A stretch of DNA of 64,000 nt, taken from assembly GCA_027037535.1 (NCBI GenBank), contig JALVZQ010000005.1, positions 178,686-242,685 on the forward strand, read 5' to 3'. Source of the stretch: Acidilobaceae archaeon. Lineage in GTDB: Archaea; Thermoproteota; Thermoprotei_A; Sulfolobales; Acidilobaceae. The position numbers and the translations under genes were made by a program. Within the stretch, counting starts at the first letter, position 1; each line of letters opens with the position of its first letter. Below the pieces are notes generated by a model, which saw nothing but the letters and a program-made list of their open reading frames with translations, was not told the origin of the DNA and ran no database searches. Shown one piece after another: positions 41,623 through 50,807 of this stretch.

Positions 41623-42540
41623 TTACGCTGGAGTGAATATTGGGTTGTCAAGTGTTGCTACGTCTTTTATAGACTCTATTTCTTCTCGGAGATATTTTGG
41701 TACACTGAACATGTGGGCATGCGCTATCTTGTCGTAGAACCTGTTATTGCCCTTTATCTTCTCTTCAATTAGTTTATCTATGTCCATTCCTGAGAGTGAT
41801 TCGGGGTCTTTTTCATCGCTTGCAAGCACAAAGCCCCATACACCGTCGAAGCTCTTTACATACACGTGATAATATGAAGCATGTTTGAAGACGCTCTTAA
41901 TTGTATTATATATTACTGCATGCGTATATGGCATCTGGGTCGGGCTTGTCGCCTGGGTTACAAACACGCCTCCCGGCAGTAACTTCTTCTTTACTGCCTC
42001 ATAGAATTCTTTTACATAGAGCTTGTAGGCGGGGCCAGCCTCTATTGGATCGGCTAAATCCGCAATTATTACGTCGAATCTCTCCTTGTTCTCTAAGACA
42101 TATTTGTAGCCGTCGCCGATGATTAGCTTGAGCCTGGGGTCATTGAAGGACCCCTGATGCCATTCGGGAAGATATTTCTTCGCGACATCGATAACGACTG
42201 GGTCAATGTCTACCATGACTACTTTCTTAACCGACTTGAACCTGAGTACTTCTCTTATGGTTGCTCCTTCGCCGCCTCCCAGCACGAGTACTTTTTCGGG
42301 ATTACCGTGTAGAAGCAGTGCTGGTTGGACCAATGCTTCGTGATAAACGAATTCGTCCACAAGGGCCGACTGCGTCTTTCCATCAAGCACTAGGGCCTTG
42401 CCTAGTTCCTCGTATTCTACTATCTGGATCTCCTGGAACTCGCTCTTTCCATGATAAATGAATCTCTTGACGGCATGCATATGAGCACTTGCAGGAGTAC
42501 CCCACTCTATTATCCAGTTCCACTTATACATTTCAGTCAT
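41623..42540 (-). CDS. speE: Spermidine synthase-type aminopropyltransferase
   Basis: 305 residues. The SAM-methylase-like core shows VLVLGGGEGATIREVLRF, VVMVDIDPVVIDVAK and DVIIADLADPIEAGPAYKLY with the acidic gate residues, and the N-terminal beta tetramer part has QSALVDEFVYHEA. It transfers aminopropyl groups from decarboxylated SAM to a polyamine; archaeal enzymes often accept agmatine or long polyamines. Length standard. Confidence 0.93.
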   Translation of the reverse strand: MTEMYKWNWIIEWGTPASAHMHAVKRFIYHGKSEFQEIQIVEYEELGKALVLDGKTQSALVDEFVYHEALVQPALLLHGNPEKVLVLGGGEGATIREVLRFKSVKKVVMVDIDPVVIDVAKKYLPEWHQGSFNDPRLKLIIGDGYKYVLENKERFDVIIADLADPIEAGPAYKLYVKEFYEAVKKKLLPGGVFVTQATSPTQMPYTHAVIYNTIKSVFKHASYYHVYVKSFDGVWGFVLASDEKDPESLSGMDIDKLIEEKIKGNNRFYDKIAHAHMFSVPKYLREEIESIKDVATLDNPIFTPA

Positions 42541-42655
42541 TACTCGTGCACCCGTTTAGGTGTCTCCCAGTTTAGCTTTAAAGGTTTGATTAACTATCCA
42601 CATAACGAACATGCATAACGAGGCTAGGCGTCTCGCATACGCTGGTGATATAACT

Positions 42656-43354
42656 ATGATTAAGCTGGTTGCAAGCGACATCGACGGTACCCTGACCGAG
42701 AAGAGAGGGTCATTAATACTTGCCCTGGAGGCCATAAAGGCAATACGCATGCTTGAAAAGTCCGGCATCAGAGTATCCTTGATTAGTGGTAACAGTCTAC
42801 CCATTACAGCCGGCCTTGCAAGATATGTTGGAGCGTCTGGCCCATCTATAGGAGAGAATGGATGTCTCATACTTTACAACGGAGAACTAATACATCTATG
42901 CAGTAGAAGGCCTCCTCCCGAGCTCGTTGACGAGATAAAAGCTTTAGGTCTGCGAGAAAGTTGGCAGAATAAATTCCGGTTATATGATCTCGCCTTCCTA
43001 GCAAAGGATAGGCCACAACTGGAAAATTTAGCCGGAAAAGTAGCGAAAATCGCTGAGAAATATGGGTTCAGAATACTAAATAGCGGCTACGCTATTCATG
43101 TACAGCCTCCGGGAGCTGGTAAAGCAAGAGGCCTATTGAAGGTAATTGAGCTACTTGGCATCGAACCACATAATGTCGCTGTTGTTGGAGACGGAGAAAA
43201 CGACGCGGAGATGTTCATGGATGAATTCTTTAAAGCTTGCCCATCTGATGCTGATCCTGTAATTAAGAGAGTATCCGACTACATTGCAAACAAGAAGGGT
43301 GGAGAAGGATTCTACGAGATAGCCAGATATATTCTTAGTATGCTGAATCAATAA
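42656..43354 (+). CDS. Archaeal phosphoglycolate phosphatase (HAD family)
   Basis: 232 residues from the ATG at 42656 (MIKLVASDIDGTLTEKRG); an upstream ATG at 42611 would add 15 poor residues. HAD motifs: ASDIDGTL with two Asp, LISGNS, a lysine region and VVGDGENDAEMF. Cap type and length fit archaeal phosphoglycolate phosphatase, which clears 2-phosphoglycolate. Other small phosphate esters are possible. Confidence 0.88.
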   Translation: MIKLVASDIDGTLTEKRGSLILALEAIKAIRMLEKSGIRVSLISGNSLPITAGLARYVGASGPSIGENGCLILYNGELIHLCSRRPPPELVDEIKALGLRESWQNKFRLYDLAFLAKDRPQLENLAGKVAKIAEKYGFRILNSGYAIHVQPPGAGKARGLLKVIELLGIEPHNVAVVGDGENDAEMFMDEFFKACPSDADPVIKRVSDYIANKKGGEGFYEIARYILSMLNQ

Positions 43355-43519
43355 ATCACGTCCTCTAAGCCGGTTCTTTGCCAACTCTGTTTAAAGGCTC
43401 CTTCAAATAACATTTCATATCATGGCTAGTGGCGGGATGAAGAATAGCAAACCATGGCTAAATAATCAGACAGGATGGCCGGAGGCTCTCGCATGACCGC
43501 CATCAATCACAAAGATTAT

Positions 43520-44014
43520 TTATTGGTTCGAGAATATGACCTCATTGACTATACGTTTTACCCGCTTTACTTCTCGTAAGGCAACAATATATTCGACCTC
43601 CTCCACGCCTTTTAGAGAGTATATCTCATCTATTATTTCGTTAATATCTGAGAGTGACGGTGCAAGGATCTTTGCGAGTAAATTGTAATAACCCGTGGTC
43701 TCATAGAGCTCGACTACATACTTGTTTAATGAAAGACTACTCTTCACTTTACTAATATAGTGGGCTCTGACCCTCAGCATTACGATTAATGTTATTCCTA
43801 ATCCTAGCCTGGAAGGATTTACTATTATACTGAATCCTTCTAGGACTCCTTTTTCTTCAAGCTTTTTAACTCTCAGGTATACAGTAGCTTCGCTTACTCC
43901 CATTTCCTTTGCCACACGGGTCCAAGGAGTCCGTGAATCTTTTTCTAGTATACTTAGCAATTGTAGATCTCTTTCGTCTACTTTTAACTCGTCATTAGAA
44001 GACCTCTTTGTCAT
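43520..44014 (-). CDS. Lrp/AsnC-family transcription regulator
   Basis: 164 residues. The N-terminal helix-turn-helix (RDLQLLSILEKDSRTPWTRV, then MGVSEATVYLRVKKLEEKG) and the C-terminal RAM domain (ITLIVMLRVRAHYISKVKSS and the TTGYYNLLAKI strand) are typical. Such proteins sense amino acids or related ligands and form octamers. It precedes, on the same strand, no close target; the geranylgeranyl reductase gene lies upstream by 93 bp. Confidence 0.9.
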   Translation of the reverse strand: MTKRSSNDELKVDERDLQLLSILEKDSRTPWTRVAKEMGVSEATVYLRVKKLEEKGVLEGFSIIVNPSRLGLGITLIVMLRVRAHYISKVKSSLSLNKYVVELYETTGYYNLLAKILAPSLSDINEIIDEIYSLKGVEEVEYIVALREVKRVKRIVNEVIFSNQ

Positions 44015-44107
44015 TTCTACACACCTTTAGATGTTTAGCATCGGCTAGACCAATATTACTATAGTATTTTCAGAAGTATTTTCAGATATTTTATACAACA
44101 GTTTCCT

Positions 44108-45178
44108 CTATGAAAATGCCATTTTTATTAACATTTTTGCTATCTTTGGCTTAGATACAAGAGCTCTCGTAATGCCCATCTTGCTAATGTTACCTAGAGC
44201 TATTGAGGCGTGGAGATCTCCTGGGATATTACGAAGGAGCTCGCGCCTCTCGGGGACACTTAACTTTTTCACCCCTTCTAGGATTCTTCTCTGTATCATT
44301 ATTGATTTGGCTATCTTGCTCTTTTCAAGGGCTTTGATCGGATTCTTTCCTTTCTCTATCGCATTTGCTAGAGATAATGCTGACAACATACTTGGCCTAA
44401 TACCTTCTCCTGTTAATGGAAGAACAAAGCCTGCTGCCTCACCTATAGTTATGGAGCCGTTGTATTTACTTATCTTGATTCCTCCTACAGCAATTCTAGC
44501 TCCTTCTATTTTGGACGGCGTCTTATCCCTGAATCTTGGATCCTTTGACGTGAATTTCTCGAGAAGGGTCCTTAGCGTGTTAAAGTCGGCGTATCCTCCT
44601 ACTCCTACTTCGGCATATCCTGGTGTACTGGGGAACACCCAATAATAGCCTATTAATTCTGTATCAAAGTATACTTCTATCTCGTCTTGCTCGTCGAGGA
44701 TACTGGTCTCGTAAATGTATTGTATTGCGTTTATTTTCTCGCCTGGATAATATGCGTGGCCTCCTGCATTTACCAGAATGGAGCTGGGCGGTATTGTTAT
44801 TTTATTTGAACCATTAACTCGTACAGTAGAGGTATTGGGATCATACCGAGACCTGTAAAATACCTCTGCTCCAAAATCGGTGATCAAAGCCTGGAACATA
44901 CACGTTCTGTCTATTATGTATCCGTTCAATCCATGGAGATCGAATACCTCTTCTCCATCTACATAGAGTTTAGCGCCTCTCAGAGGCCTCTGGATACAGC
45001 TGCTCGGTATATTTACTCCGATTCCCTCCACGCCAGGGATAGCTCTTCCACAGGGCTTCATTCCCGGCTTATGTGCCGCCTCGTAGACGTTAACAATATA
45101 GCCTTTCTTAGATAAGTGATAAGCCAGCGTTGCCCCAGCTGGTCCTGCCCCTACTATATGTATATCTGCTTTCATCAT
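44108..45178 (-). CDS. Geranylgeranyl reductase-family FAD oxidoreductase
   Basis: 356 residues (start at 45175 also possible). FAD site HIVGAGPAGATLAYHLSKKG, then KPCGRAIPG, an arginine/serine stretch and GEAAGFVLPLTGEGI as in geranylgeranyl reductases. In archaea these saturate the double bonds of isoprenoid chains of membrane lipids; some act on quinones. Length is typical of the short archaeal form. Confidence 0.88.
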   Translation of the reverse strand: MMKADIHIVGAGPAGATLAYHLSKKGYIVNVYEAAHKPGMKPCGRAIPGVEGIGVNIPSSCIQRPLRGAKLYVDGEEVFDLHGLNGYIIDRTCMFQALITDFGAEVFYRSRYDPNTSTVRVNGSNKITIPPSSILVNAGGHAYYPGEKINAIQYIYETSILDEQDEIEVYFDTELIGYYWVFPSTPGYAEVGVGGYADFNTLRTLLEKFTSKDPRFRDKTPSKIEGARIAVGGIKISKYNGSITIGEAAGFVLPLTGEGIRPSMLSALSLANAIEKGKNPIKALEKSKIAKSIMIQRRILEGVKKLSVPERRELLRNIPGDLHASIALGNISKMGITRALVSKPKIAKMLIKMAFS

Positions 45179-45363
45179 GGTCCCTCATTTATGGCTAAAT
45201 GTTAGTTTTCCCGGATAGCATTGATGTATTGTTTAGATTTTTAAACAGCTACATATATTGATGTACAATATAATATAACCTATAACTGGACAAGTGATAA
45301 ACAGAACACCTAGAATTACGATACCCGAGTCCAAAACGTATCTCATATCAGCGGTGCATAGAA

Positions 45364-46995
45364 ATGCATAAATCGATAATATCCGAGAAACAATCCACGA
45401 TAAACTATAGGGGAATAATAAGAGATCCTATTCACGGCTTTATATCATATAGTGATCTCGAATACACGCTAATACAGCATCCATTTCTAAGAAGGCTACA
45501 TAATATAAAGCAACTAGGACTTAGCAACCTTGTGTTCCCAGGAGCGACCCATACCAGATTCAGCCATAGCATCGGAGTAATGCACCTAGCCGGTATAATG
45601 GCTGGAAAATTATCCTACATAGCTCAGAGAAATAGCGACTTGTGTAGAGAAATTTTTGCCAGATGCGATATAGGTCCAGACAACTTTATAAAAACCGCTA
45701 GGCTACTTGGACTCTTACACGACATAGGCCACTTTCCATTTAGCCATCAGCTCGAGATAAGTCTACAAACAATCATAAACATGAGCATGTGGGCTTCAGC
45801 TCTAGACCAACGTATTCCCGAGACCCTCAGACATGAAATTAAGGAAACCACAAAAAGATATTCCCCTCTTACAAGAACTAAAAAGCTCCATGAGGTCTTT
45901 ACGCTCAATTATATAAATGTATTATCGGAATACGTCATGGAAAAATATGGTGGAGACTCAGTAGAGCTGCTAAGAACAGTCTCTAACATCCTTAAGGGCG
46001 ACTTCTTAATGGATGATGCTTCTGAATACCTGGGCTTCAAGGCTAGCGCTCTGAGACTACTTGGAAGCCTCATATCACATGACGTATTTGATGCTGATAG
46101 ACTAGATTACTTGGAAAGAGACGGCGAAATGACAGGCGTAGTATATGGTATAATTGACACGGATCGACTAGTACATGGGCTAACCGTCATTAGAGATGAG
46201 AATGGAGAACTTCGATTATCGATACACGATAAGAGTATGAGTAGCCTCGAGGACATCTTCGACGCAAGATATAAGATGTACAAGAGCGTATACTATCATC
46301 ATAAGAGTCTTGCAATAAACATTGCACTCAACAAAATAATAGAAGGACTATTTAGGATATGGGACGAGGTTGTTCCTAGCGATCTAAGAAAGCACCTAGA
46401 TACCCCCTCACTACTCTATGATCCCGTACACATGGCTAATCTCATAGTACAACAGAAATTCCTATACACAGATTCAGATCTCGAATATCTAATCACTAAA
46501 ATGATACATGCTCGGGACAGCATAGCGTCCAGATGGGCCAAGAGCATATTCAGTAGAAGGGATCTCCTCCCTGTATCTCTTGTAAAAAGACCCGACAGCC
46601 TGCTTACTATAATACAAAAATACAGCGAGAACAGAGACGCCCTTGATATTGCAAATCAAGTCTTTACTAATATATTAGGTTCCACAGAAGAAATACGAGA
46701 ATCCATAATAGACCGCATAAGAAAGGAGTTTGGAAACGGAATAGACCAAGACAACATCATAGTAGATTTCGATAAAAGAACTATCTTCAACGTAGAAAGC
46801 CTGAAGATGCATCGCCAATTCAACTCACTCTATCTAAATGCTCTGGCAAAGGTAAGTTCTGTAATCCTCTTATACGTATTCGTATACTCCGACGATGAGA
46901 AAACCCATAAAGCAATATTCTCGATAAGATCCATGCTCAGAAATAGTCTCTCAAGAGTATTAGAGAATAAGATTAAGAATTATCTAAGAGCCTAG
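45364..46995 (+). CDS. HD-domain dNTP triphosphohydrolase-like protein (SAMHD1-like)
   Basis: 543 residues. DPIHGFISYSDLE, HTRFSHSIGVMHLAG, LLHDIGHFPFSHQLE and SHDVFDADRLDYLERD give the H...HD...D metal set in the order seen in SAMHD1-like dNTPases. The C-terminal ~200 residues are helical. It probably hydrolyses dNTPs or similar and could also act in defence against foreign DNA. It is divergent to the reductase gene. Confidence 0.88.
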   Translation: MHKSIISEKQSTINYRGIIRDPIHGFISYSDLEYTLIQHPFLRRLHNIKQLGLSNLVFPGATHTRFSHSIGVMHLAGIMAGKLSYIAQRNSDLCREIFARCDIGPDNFIKTARLLGLLHDIGHFPFSHQLEISLQTIINMSMWASALDQRIPETLRHEIKETTKRYSPLTRTKKLHEVFTLNYINVLSEYVMEKYGGDSVELLRTVSNILKGDFLMDDASEYLGFKASALRLLGSLISHDVFDADRLDYLERDGEMTGVVYGIIDTDRLVHGLTVIRDENGELRLSIHDKSMSSLEDIFDARYKMYKSVYYHHKSLAINIALNKIIEGLFRIWDEVVPSDLRKHLDTPSLLYDPVHMANLIVQQKFLYTDSDLEYLITKMIHARDSIASRWAKSIFSRRDLLPVSLVKRPDSLLTIIQKYSENRDALDIANQVFTNILGSTEEIRESIIDRIRKEFGNGIDQDNIIVDFDKRTIFNVESLKMHRQFNSLYLNALAKVSSVILLYVFVYSDDEKTHKAIFSIRSMLRNSLSRVLENKIKNYLRA

Positions 46996-46997
46996 AT

Positions 46998-47381
46998 CTA
47001 ATATGATTCTTTCTCTCCTTGACGTATACTAGAAAGTATCTTGCCGACAAGCTGGGGATCCGGCCTCATACCATTCCTTATCTCGTACAAAATACTCTCG
47101 AGAAGAACAGTGTTAGTAGCTAGTTCTTCAGCGAGCTCGCTAACCCAAGAAACACTAGTATTGGATAATGCCTCAAGCCCCTTCATTATCTGTTGCTTGC
47201 TCCACCCTCCGCCTATTCTCGCAGCTACATCAACCACTGCTGCAGGTATTGCCCATTTAATATGCCAATATGATAACTGCGACATCTTGCCAGCACCGGC
47301 TTCATTACTGTCATTCCCAGGGATTCTTAATGATCCACTCATGGCAAGATCCCGGAGCCTCAACTGTTGCTGTAATACCAT
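46998..47381 (-). CDS. Small protein of unknown function
   Basis: 127 residues, mostly helical after ~30 residues (SYWHIKWAIPAAVVDVAARI, VSELAEELATNTVLLESIL). No motif recognised; ends two bases from the convergent HD hydrolase gene's stop. Confidence 0.5.
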   Translation of the reverse strand: MVLQQQLRLRDLAMSGSLRIPGNDSNEAGAGKMSQLSYWHIKWAIPAAVVDVAARIGGGWSKQQIMKGLEALSNTSVSWVSELAEELATNTVLLESILYEIRNGMRPDPQLVGKILSSIRQGEKESY

Positions 47382-47597
47382 TTAGGGTATCTAGCAGTCT
47401 TTTATAATCCAAAGAATCTTGAGAGATCAATCATGAACATGTCTTCTCTTTGAAGCCTTTCCGAGTAATATGATGCCTAGCGAGGGATCATGCAAAAACC
47501 CGGGTTTATCCCTTAAAACACGATAATTAATGAAGAACCTAGAACCTTCTCTGTCACCCAGATTATTTTATCTCGAGATAGAACAAGATATTACCAA

Positions 47598-47659
47598 GGG
47601 TGGATGAGGCCATCTTGCCCCCTCCAGAACGGTGAAGAAATTACCGCGACCCGACACCC
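47598..47659 (+). ncRNA. Candidate C/D-box guide RNA with 16S rRNA complementarity
   Basis: A terminal stem GGGTG/CACCC encloses a C-like box GATGA (47603-47607), a C'-like TGAAGA (47633-47638), a 12-nt guide (47639-47650) and a D-like CCGA (47651-47654). Nine guide bases, ATTACCGCG, are complementary to the universal CGCGGUAAU of the 16S 530 loop. Counting five bases from the D box predicts methylation at the C equivalent to E. coli C528. A TATA-like TTATTTTATC lies about 30 bp upstream. The boxes deviate from consensus, so this is tentative. The rest of 47382-47716 holds nothing I can identify. Confidence 0.4.
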
Positions 47660-47716
47660 CATATCCTTTATATCAACTACTTACTCCATAATTCATTACA
47701 ATAGGGTAGAGAAGGC

Positions 47717-48049
47717 ATGGAGTCCATTGCTAGATCGCTCAGGAATAAAGGATACAAAATATACCTTAAAGAGATAAAATACAGTAGTCTCACAGGATCA
47801 CTTGTTACCGAGAAAAAACTAATCGCATATAATTTCATCGAAGGCATCAAAATCTCTCTTAAAGAGGACAAAGCCTCGAACACGTATTCTCTATACGTAT
47901 TAATAAGGGGGAAGAAAGCCTCATCATTTATTGCAAACAGATTAGAATCGATTGGTGGAAGCGTAGATCTAGAAGAGGGAGCGAGGCTATTTGGCGTCGT
48001 CAAACACGTCTCCGAAAACATTATCGAGAGACTCCTCGAGTCGCTGTAG
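47717..48049 (+). CDS. Small protein of unknown function
   Basis: 110 residues from ATG at 47717. Alternating strands and helices (YKIYLKEIKYSSLTGSLV, YSLYVLIRGKKASSFIANRL) suggest a small alpha/beta domain. No motif recognised. It overlaps the following gene's likely frame by 59 bp. Confidence 0.55.
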   Translation: MESIARSLRNKGYKIYLKEIKYSSLTGSLVTEKKLIAYNFIEGIKISLKEDKASNTYSLYVLIRGKKASSFIANRLESIGGSVDLEEGARLFGVVKHVSENIIERLLESL

Positions 48050-49286
48050 AGTCCCCGGTTCACCGGATTGGACAAAGCTAGCATTAAGAATCCTGCAAGA
48101 TTCCCCAGATTATTTAACTAGGTTGCCCGGCATAGTAAAAGCGCTGTATCACTTAGGAACAGACCTCGGCAAAGCCATCAGCCTTAATTTAAATCTGGGA
48201 TGTTGCGGTAAAACATACTATATATCAGATAACAGCTCCCTCTATACCGAGCTTCTACATAACCCTGGCAGGAAGGTTGAGGCCGGCCTCATCCCTATAG
48301 ATACAGATATTCTTTCATCTACAAAGCAATTGTTTAATAAACTAGGATTACCCTGCTCACGGAACATTATGATAGTTAATCCTCTAGGATGGCCGCTCAT
48401 CTCTCCAATAATAATTAAGGATCCTGGATTAAAGAGTAGTCATTGCCTCGACCTAGGATCGTATAAGGTTCTCCCAGGAGGACTCCATCCCCTCCAAGGA
48501 TTCTCATTGGCTGGAGAATGTCTCCAGTTATCATCTAAGACGCTAGATACTAAAATAGAGCTTAGAGGATTTAGGATAGAAAATTCTCACACACAGATTA
48601 GTTCTTCTAAAACACTTCAGCTAGATGTATACAAGGGAGAGAACTGGATTGCTGGTGTATGGAAGAAATCTAGTATAACGCTCTTGGATAAATATGGCGA
48701 GGGATCTTTAGAGATTAAAACTCCGTTCTACGAGACCCCTATAGCTATGTTATACCCTTATAGATTCGTCGAACAAGTGATACTTGAAGGAGAGTTTACT
48801 ACTGTAGCCTTATCTGCAGGTTATGAGGGTAAAAGCATTGCGATTGGCTCCCAACATCCTTTCCTTGTTAGAGTAGAACCCGGGAAACTAGAGATAAAGT
48901 ATAATCGATCTATTCGGATCGGTCCTGGAGGTCCCTTGACCGCCTTAAGGTTAGCTGTCGAGGATTCAATAATACATAAACCGATAGAGTACTGTGCTGA
49001 GGGACTAGCTCATATAAGATCAAGTAATAGTATCGTTCTAATCTACGATGTTGATCCTGATACCCTGGTTCTCCGCTTACTAGCATATTCACCGGTAAGA
49101 GATGGTGTAGCAGAGATAAGAGTGAGGGCCCCTATTAGGCAAGCATTTATTGATGATTGTCGTGGACGAGAACAAATATTGTTCCAACATGAGCTAGGGC
49201 GCATACCATTGCCTTGGGGTTCATGGTATAAAGTGGAAATAGATGTAAGAAAACCCCTGTTTAAGTTTAAGAAATATACGAAATAA
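47991..49286 (+). CDS. Protein of unknown function
   Basis: Up to 431 residues from TTG at 47991; the true start may lie near the in-frame TTG around 48123, because the first ~40 residues overlap the preceding gene and look non-coding (SSNTSPKTLSRDSSSRC). The body is beta-rich with repeated short strands (LQLDVYKGENWIAGVWKKSS, FVEQVILEGEFTTVALSAGY, VEIDVRKPLFKFKK). No known domain seen. Probably in one operon with the small gene upstream. Confidence 0.5.
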   Translation: MASSNTSPKTLSRDSSSRCRVPGSPDWTKLALRILQDSPDYLTRLPGIVKALYHLGTDLGKAISLNLNLGCCGKTYYISDNSSLYTELLHNPGRKVEAGLIPIDTDILSSTKQLFNKLGLPCSRNIMIVNPLGWPLISPIIIKDPGLKSSHCLDLGSYKVLPGGLHPLQGFSLAGECLQLSSKTLDTKIELRGFRIENSHTQISSSKTLQLDVYKGENWIAGVWKKSSITLLDKYGEGSLEIKTPFYETPIAMLYPYRFVEQVILEGEFTTVALSAGYEGKSIAIGSQHPFLVRVEPGKLEIKYNRSIRIGPGGPLTALRLAVEDSIIHKPIEYCAEGLAHIRSSNSIVLIYDVDPDTLVLRLLAYSPVRDGVAEIRVRAPIRQAFIDDCRGREQILFQHELGRIPLPWGSWYKVEIDVRKPLFKFKKYTK

Positions 49287-49340
49287 ACAGGGTTCTGCTA
49301 GTTCTTTCGGAGAATTAACAGTGCGGGGACGATTTCACTG

Positions 49341-50075
49341 TTATAGTCCTGTTGCGTCGCCATAGTCTTTGAGTAGTATTTCTTCTAGGCGTCCTTCTGA
49401 AGCCGCGACAACATATCGTATGAAGTCTTCTTCATATGGTACTCCTATGAACGCCATTTTTCCGTTAATTGCGATTGCTGGAACACTAGTCACGCCATAC
49501 TTGTCTGCTATATCACTGTTCTCATACGCTTCCACTGTGTCTGCTATTACCTTGGGATTTCCTCTTTTATAAGCCTCGTAGGCGAACATGTTTGCCAGTA
49601 GAGCTGCATAAGGACAGTATGGACATGATGGTGTTACAATTACTTCTATGTGTACTTTCTCCTTGAGTTTTTCTAGTTGTGCTCCAGTGTGTTCTTCTAG
49701 TCCTGAGTCTCCCTCGCTTATTCTGAGAATAGTCTCTATGAGTCCTCTTATCTCCTCTCCAGCCGGTATACCCGTGTATCTTATATAGCCATCTATCAAT
49801 GTTACAGTTGGAACTCTCTCTACGTTCTGCTTCTTGAATTCTTCTAGATGTTTTTCTACTGACTTATCGAATATCCTTACTTTCAGTTTTGGCTCACCGT
49901 TCTCTTTGGGACTGTTATCCTCCATCATTTTTAGTAGGAGAATAGTGTCGTCGCAGGTTTCACAGTTTGGTCCTACGAATACGTCTACTGTCACAGGATT
50001 AACCATGTCAAGTAACGTCTCCTGGAGCTCCCTTTGGAAAGCTTCGCTTGTATCTATCGTGTAGTAGTCCGGCAT
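49341..50075 (-). CDS. Protein disulfide oxidoreductase (two thioredoxin folds)
   Basis: 244 residues with two thioredoxin-like units: CETC at 38-41 with cis-Pro VPT at 88-90, and CPYC at 151-154 with the later SVPA. This is the archaeal PDO/glutaredoxin-like protein that forms and shuffles disulfides in the cytoplasm of hyperthermophiles, consistent with disulfide-rich cytosolic proteins. The N-terminal site CETC is unusual in sequence while the C-terminal CPYC is classical. Confidence 0.9.
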   Translation of the reverse strand: MPDYYTIDTSEAFQRELQETLLDMVNPVTVDVFVGPNCETCDDTILLLKMMEDNSPKENGEPKLKVRIFDKSVEKHLEEFKKQNVERVPTVTLIDGYIRYTGIPAGEEIRGLIETILRISEGDSGLEEHTGAQLEKLKEKVHIEVIVTPSCPYCPYAALLANMFAYEAYKRGNPKVIADTVEAYENSDIADKYGVTSVPAIAINGKMAFIGVPYEEDFIRYVVAASEGRLEEILLKDYGDATGL

Positions 50076-50235
50076 CCCTATTCACCTGCCATACTTGAAT
50101 CGTCGACAGGACTATTTACCCTTCTATATAGATTAGCTAGATTTAAGTCTTATCAGACAAATTCATTGAACGGACTATCTAATATCTCGGGAAAATTACA
50201 GTCTCTAAAAAAGCGTAGTGCGGGGGTAAATAAAC

Positions 50236-50622
50236 ATGCCGTTAGCCGAGCTACCATGCGAGAAGGCATCAAGGTTAATAATACCGTCGATAAGAGCAGC
50301 ACTAGTAAAGTATCTTATCGAGCACCGAAATCTTACAAGGTACCATGTGGCAAAATTACTCGGGATAACGCCGGCATCTGTTACAAACTATATGAAGGGC
50401 GAGAGAGGGACAAAACTTGTCGAACAATTATTTATGAATCAAGACTACTACCGTGTAATCGAGAAAATGGCCGATATAATAATTAGGAACCGGGGACTCT
50501 ATACTGATTCTGCCTATGCACAGTATAAAGACCTAGTATGCACTCTATGTTCGCAGCTTAATGAAGCAGCTAAGAAGGCTAATTGTCCGCCTCACAGCCA
50601 TAATGGTGTAAATGGATCATAG
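50236..50622 (+). CDS. Helix-turn-helix regulator
   Basis: 128 residues. HRNLTRYHVAKLLGITPASV followed by TNYMKGERG is an XRE-type helix-turn-helix. The C-terminal half has a Cys-x2-Cys (LVCTLCSQ) and a further Cys near the end. Target unknown. A second HTH gene follows at 50808. Confidence 0.8.
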   Translation: MPLAELPCEKASRLIIPSIRAALVKYLIEHRNLTRYHVAKLLGITPASVTNYMKGERGTKLVEQLFMNQDYYRVIEKMADIIIRNRGLYTDSAYAQYKDLVCTLCSQLNEAAKKANCPPHSHNGVNGS

Positions 50623-50807
50623 TGAGAGAACAATAACAATACATAGTTATTTATTCACAAGCATTCCTCCTAGTGCCCTTCAATAATATTCTATCCCGTT
50701 ATCCCATAGAATGTAGCACTATGGGATGCAAGATATTATGGAAATATACTATTTTAACATTCAGAATATACATATTATGTATAATGGGACGGATAAGGAG
50801 ATGTACT

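Noticed and set aside
43433..43500. C/D-like pattern with terminal stem GGCGG/CCGCC, GGATGA and CATGA
   Set aside because: The D-like box CATGA breaks the essential C-G pair of the K-turn and no rRNA target was evident; probably chance.
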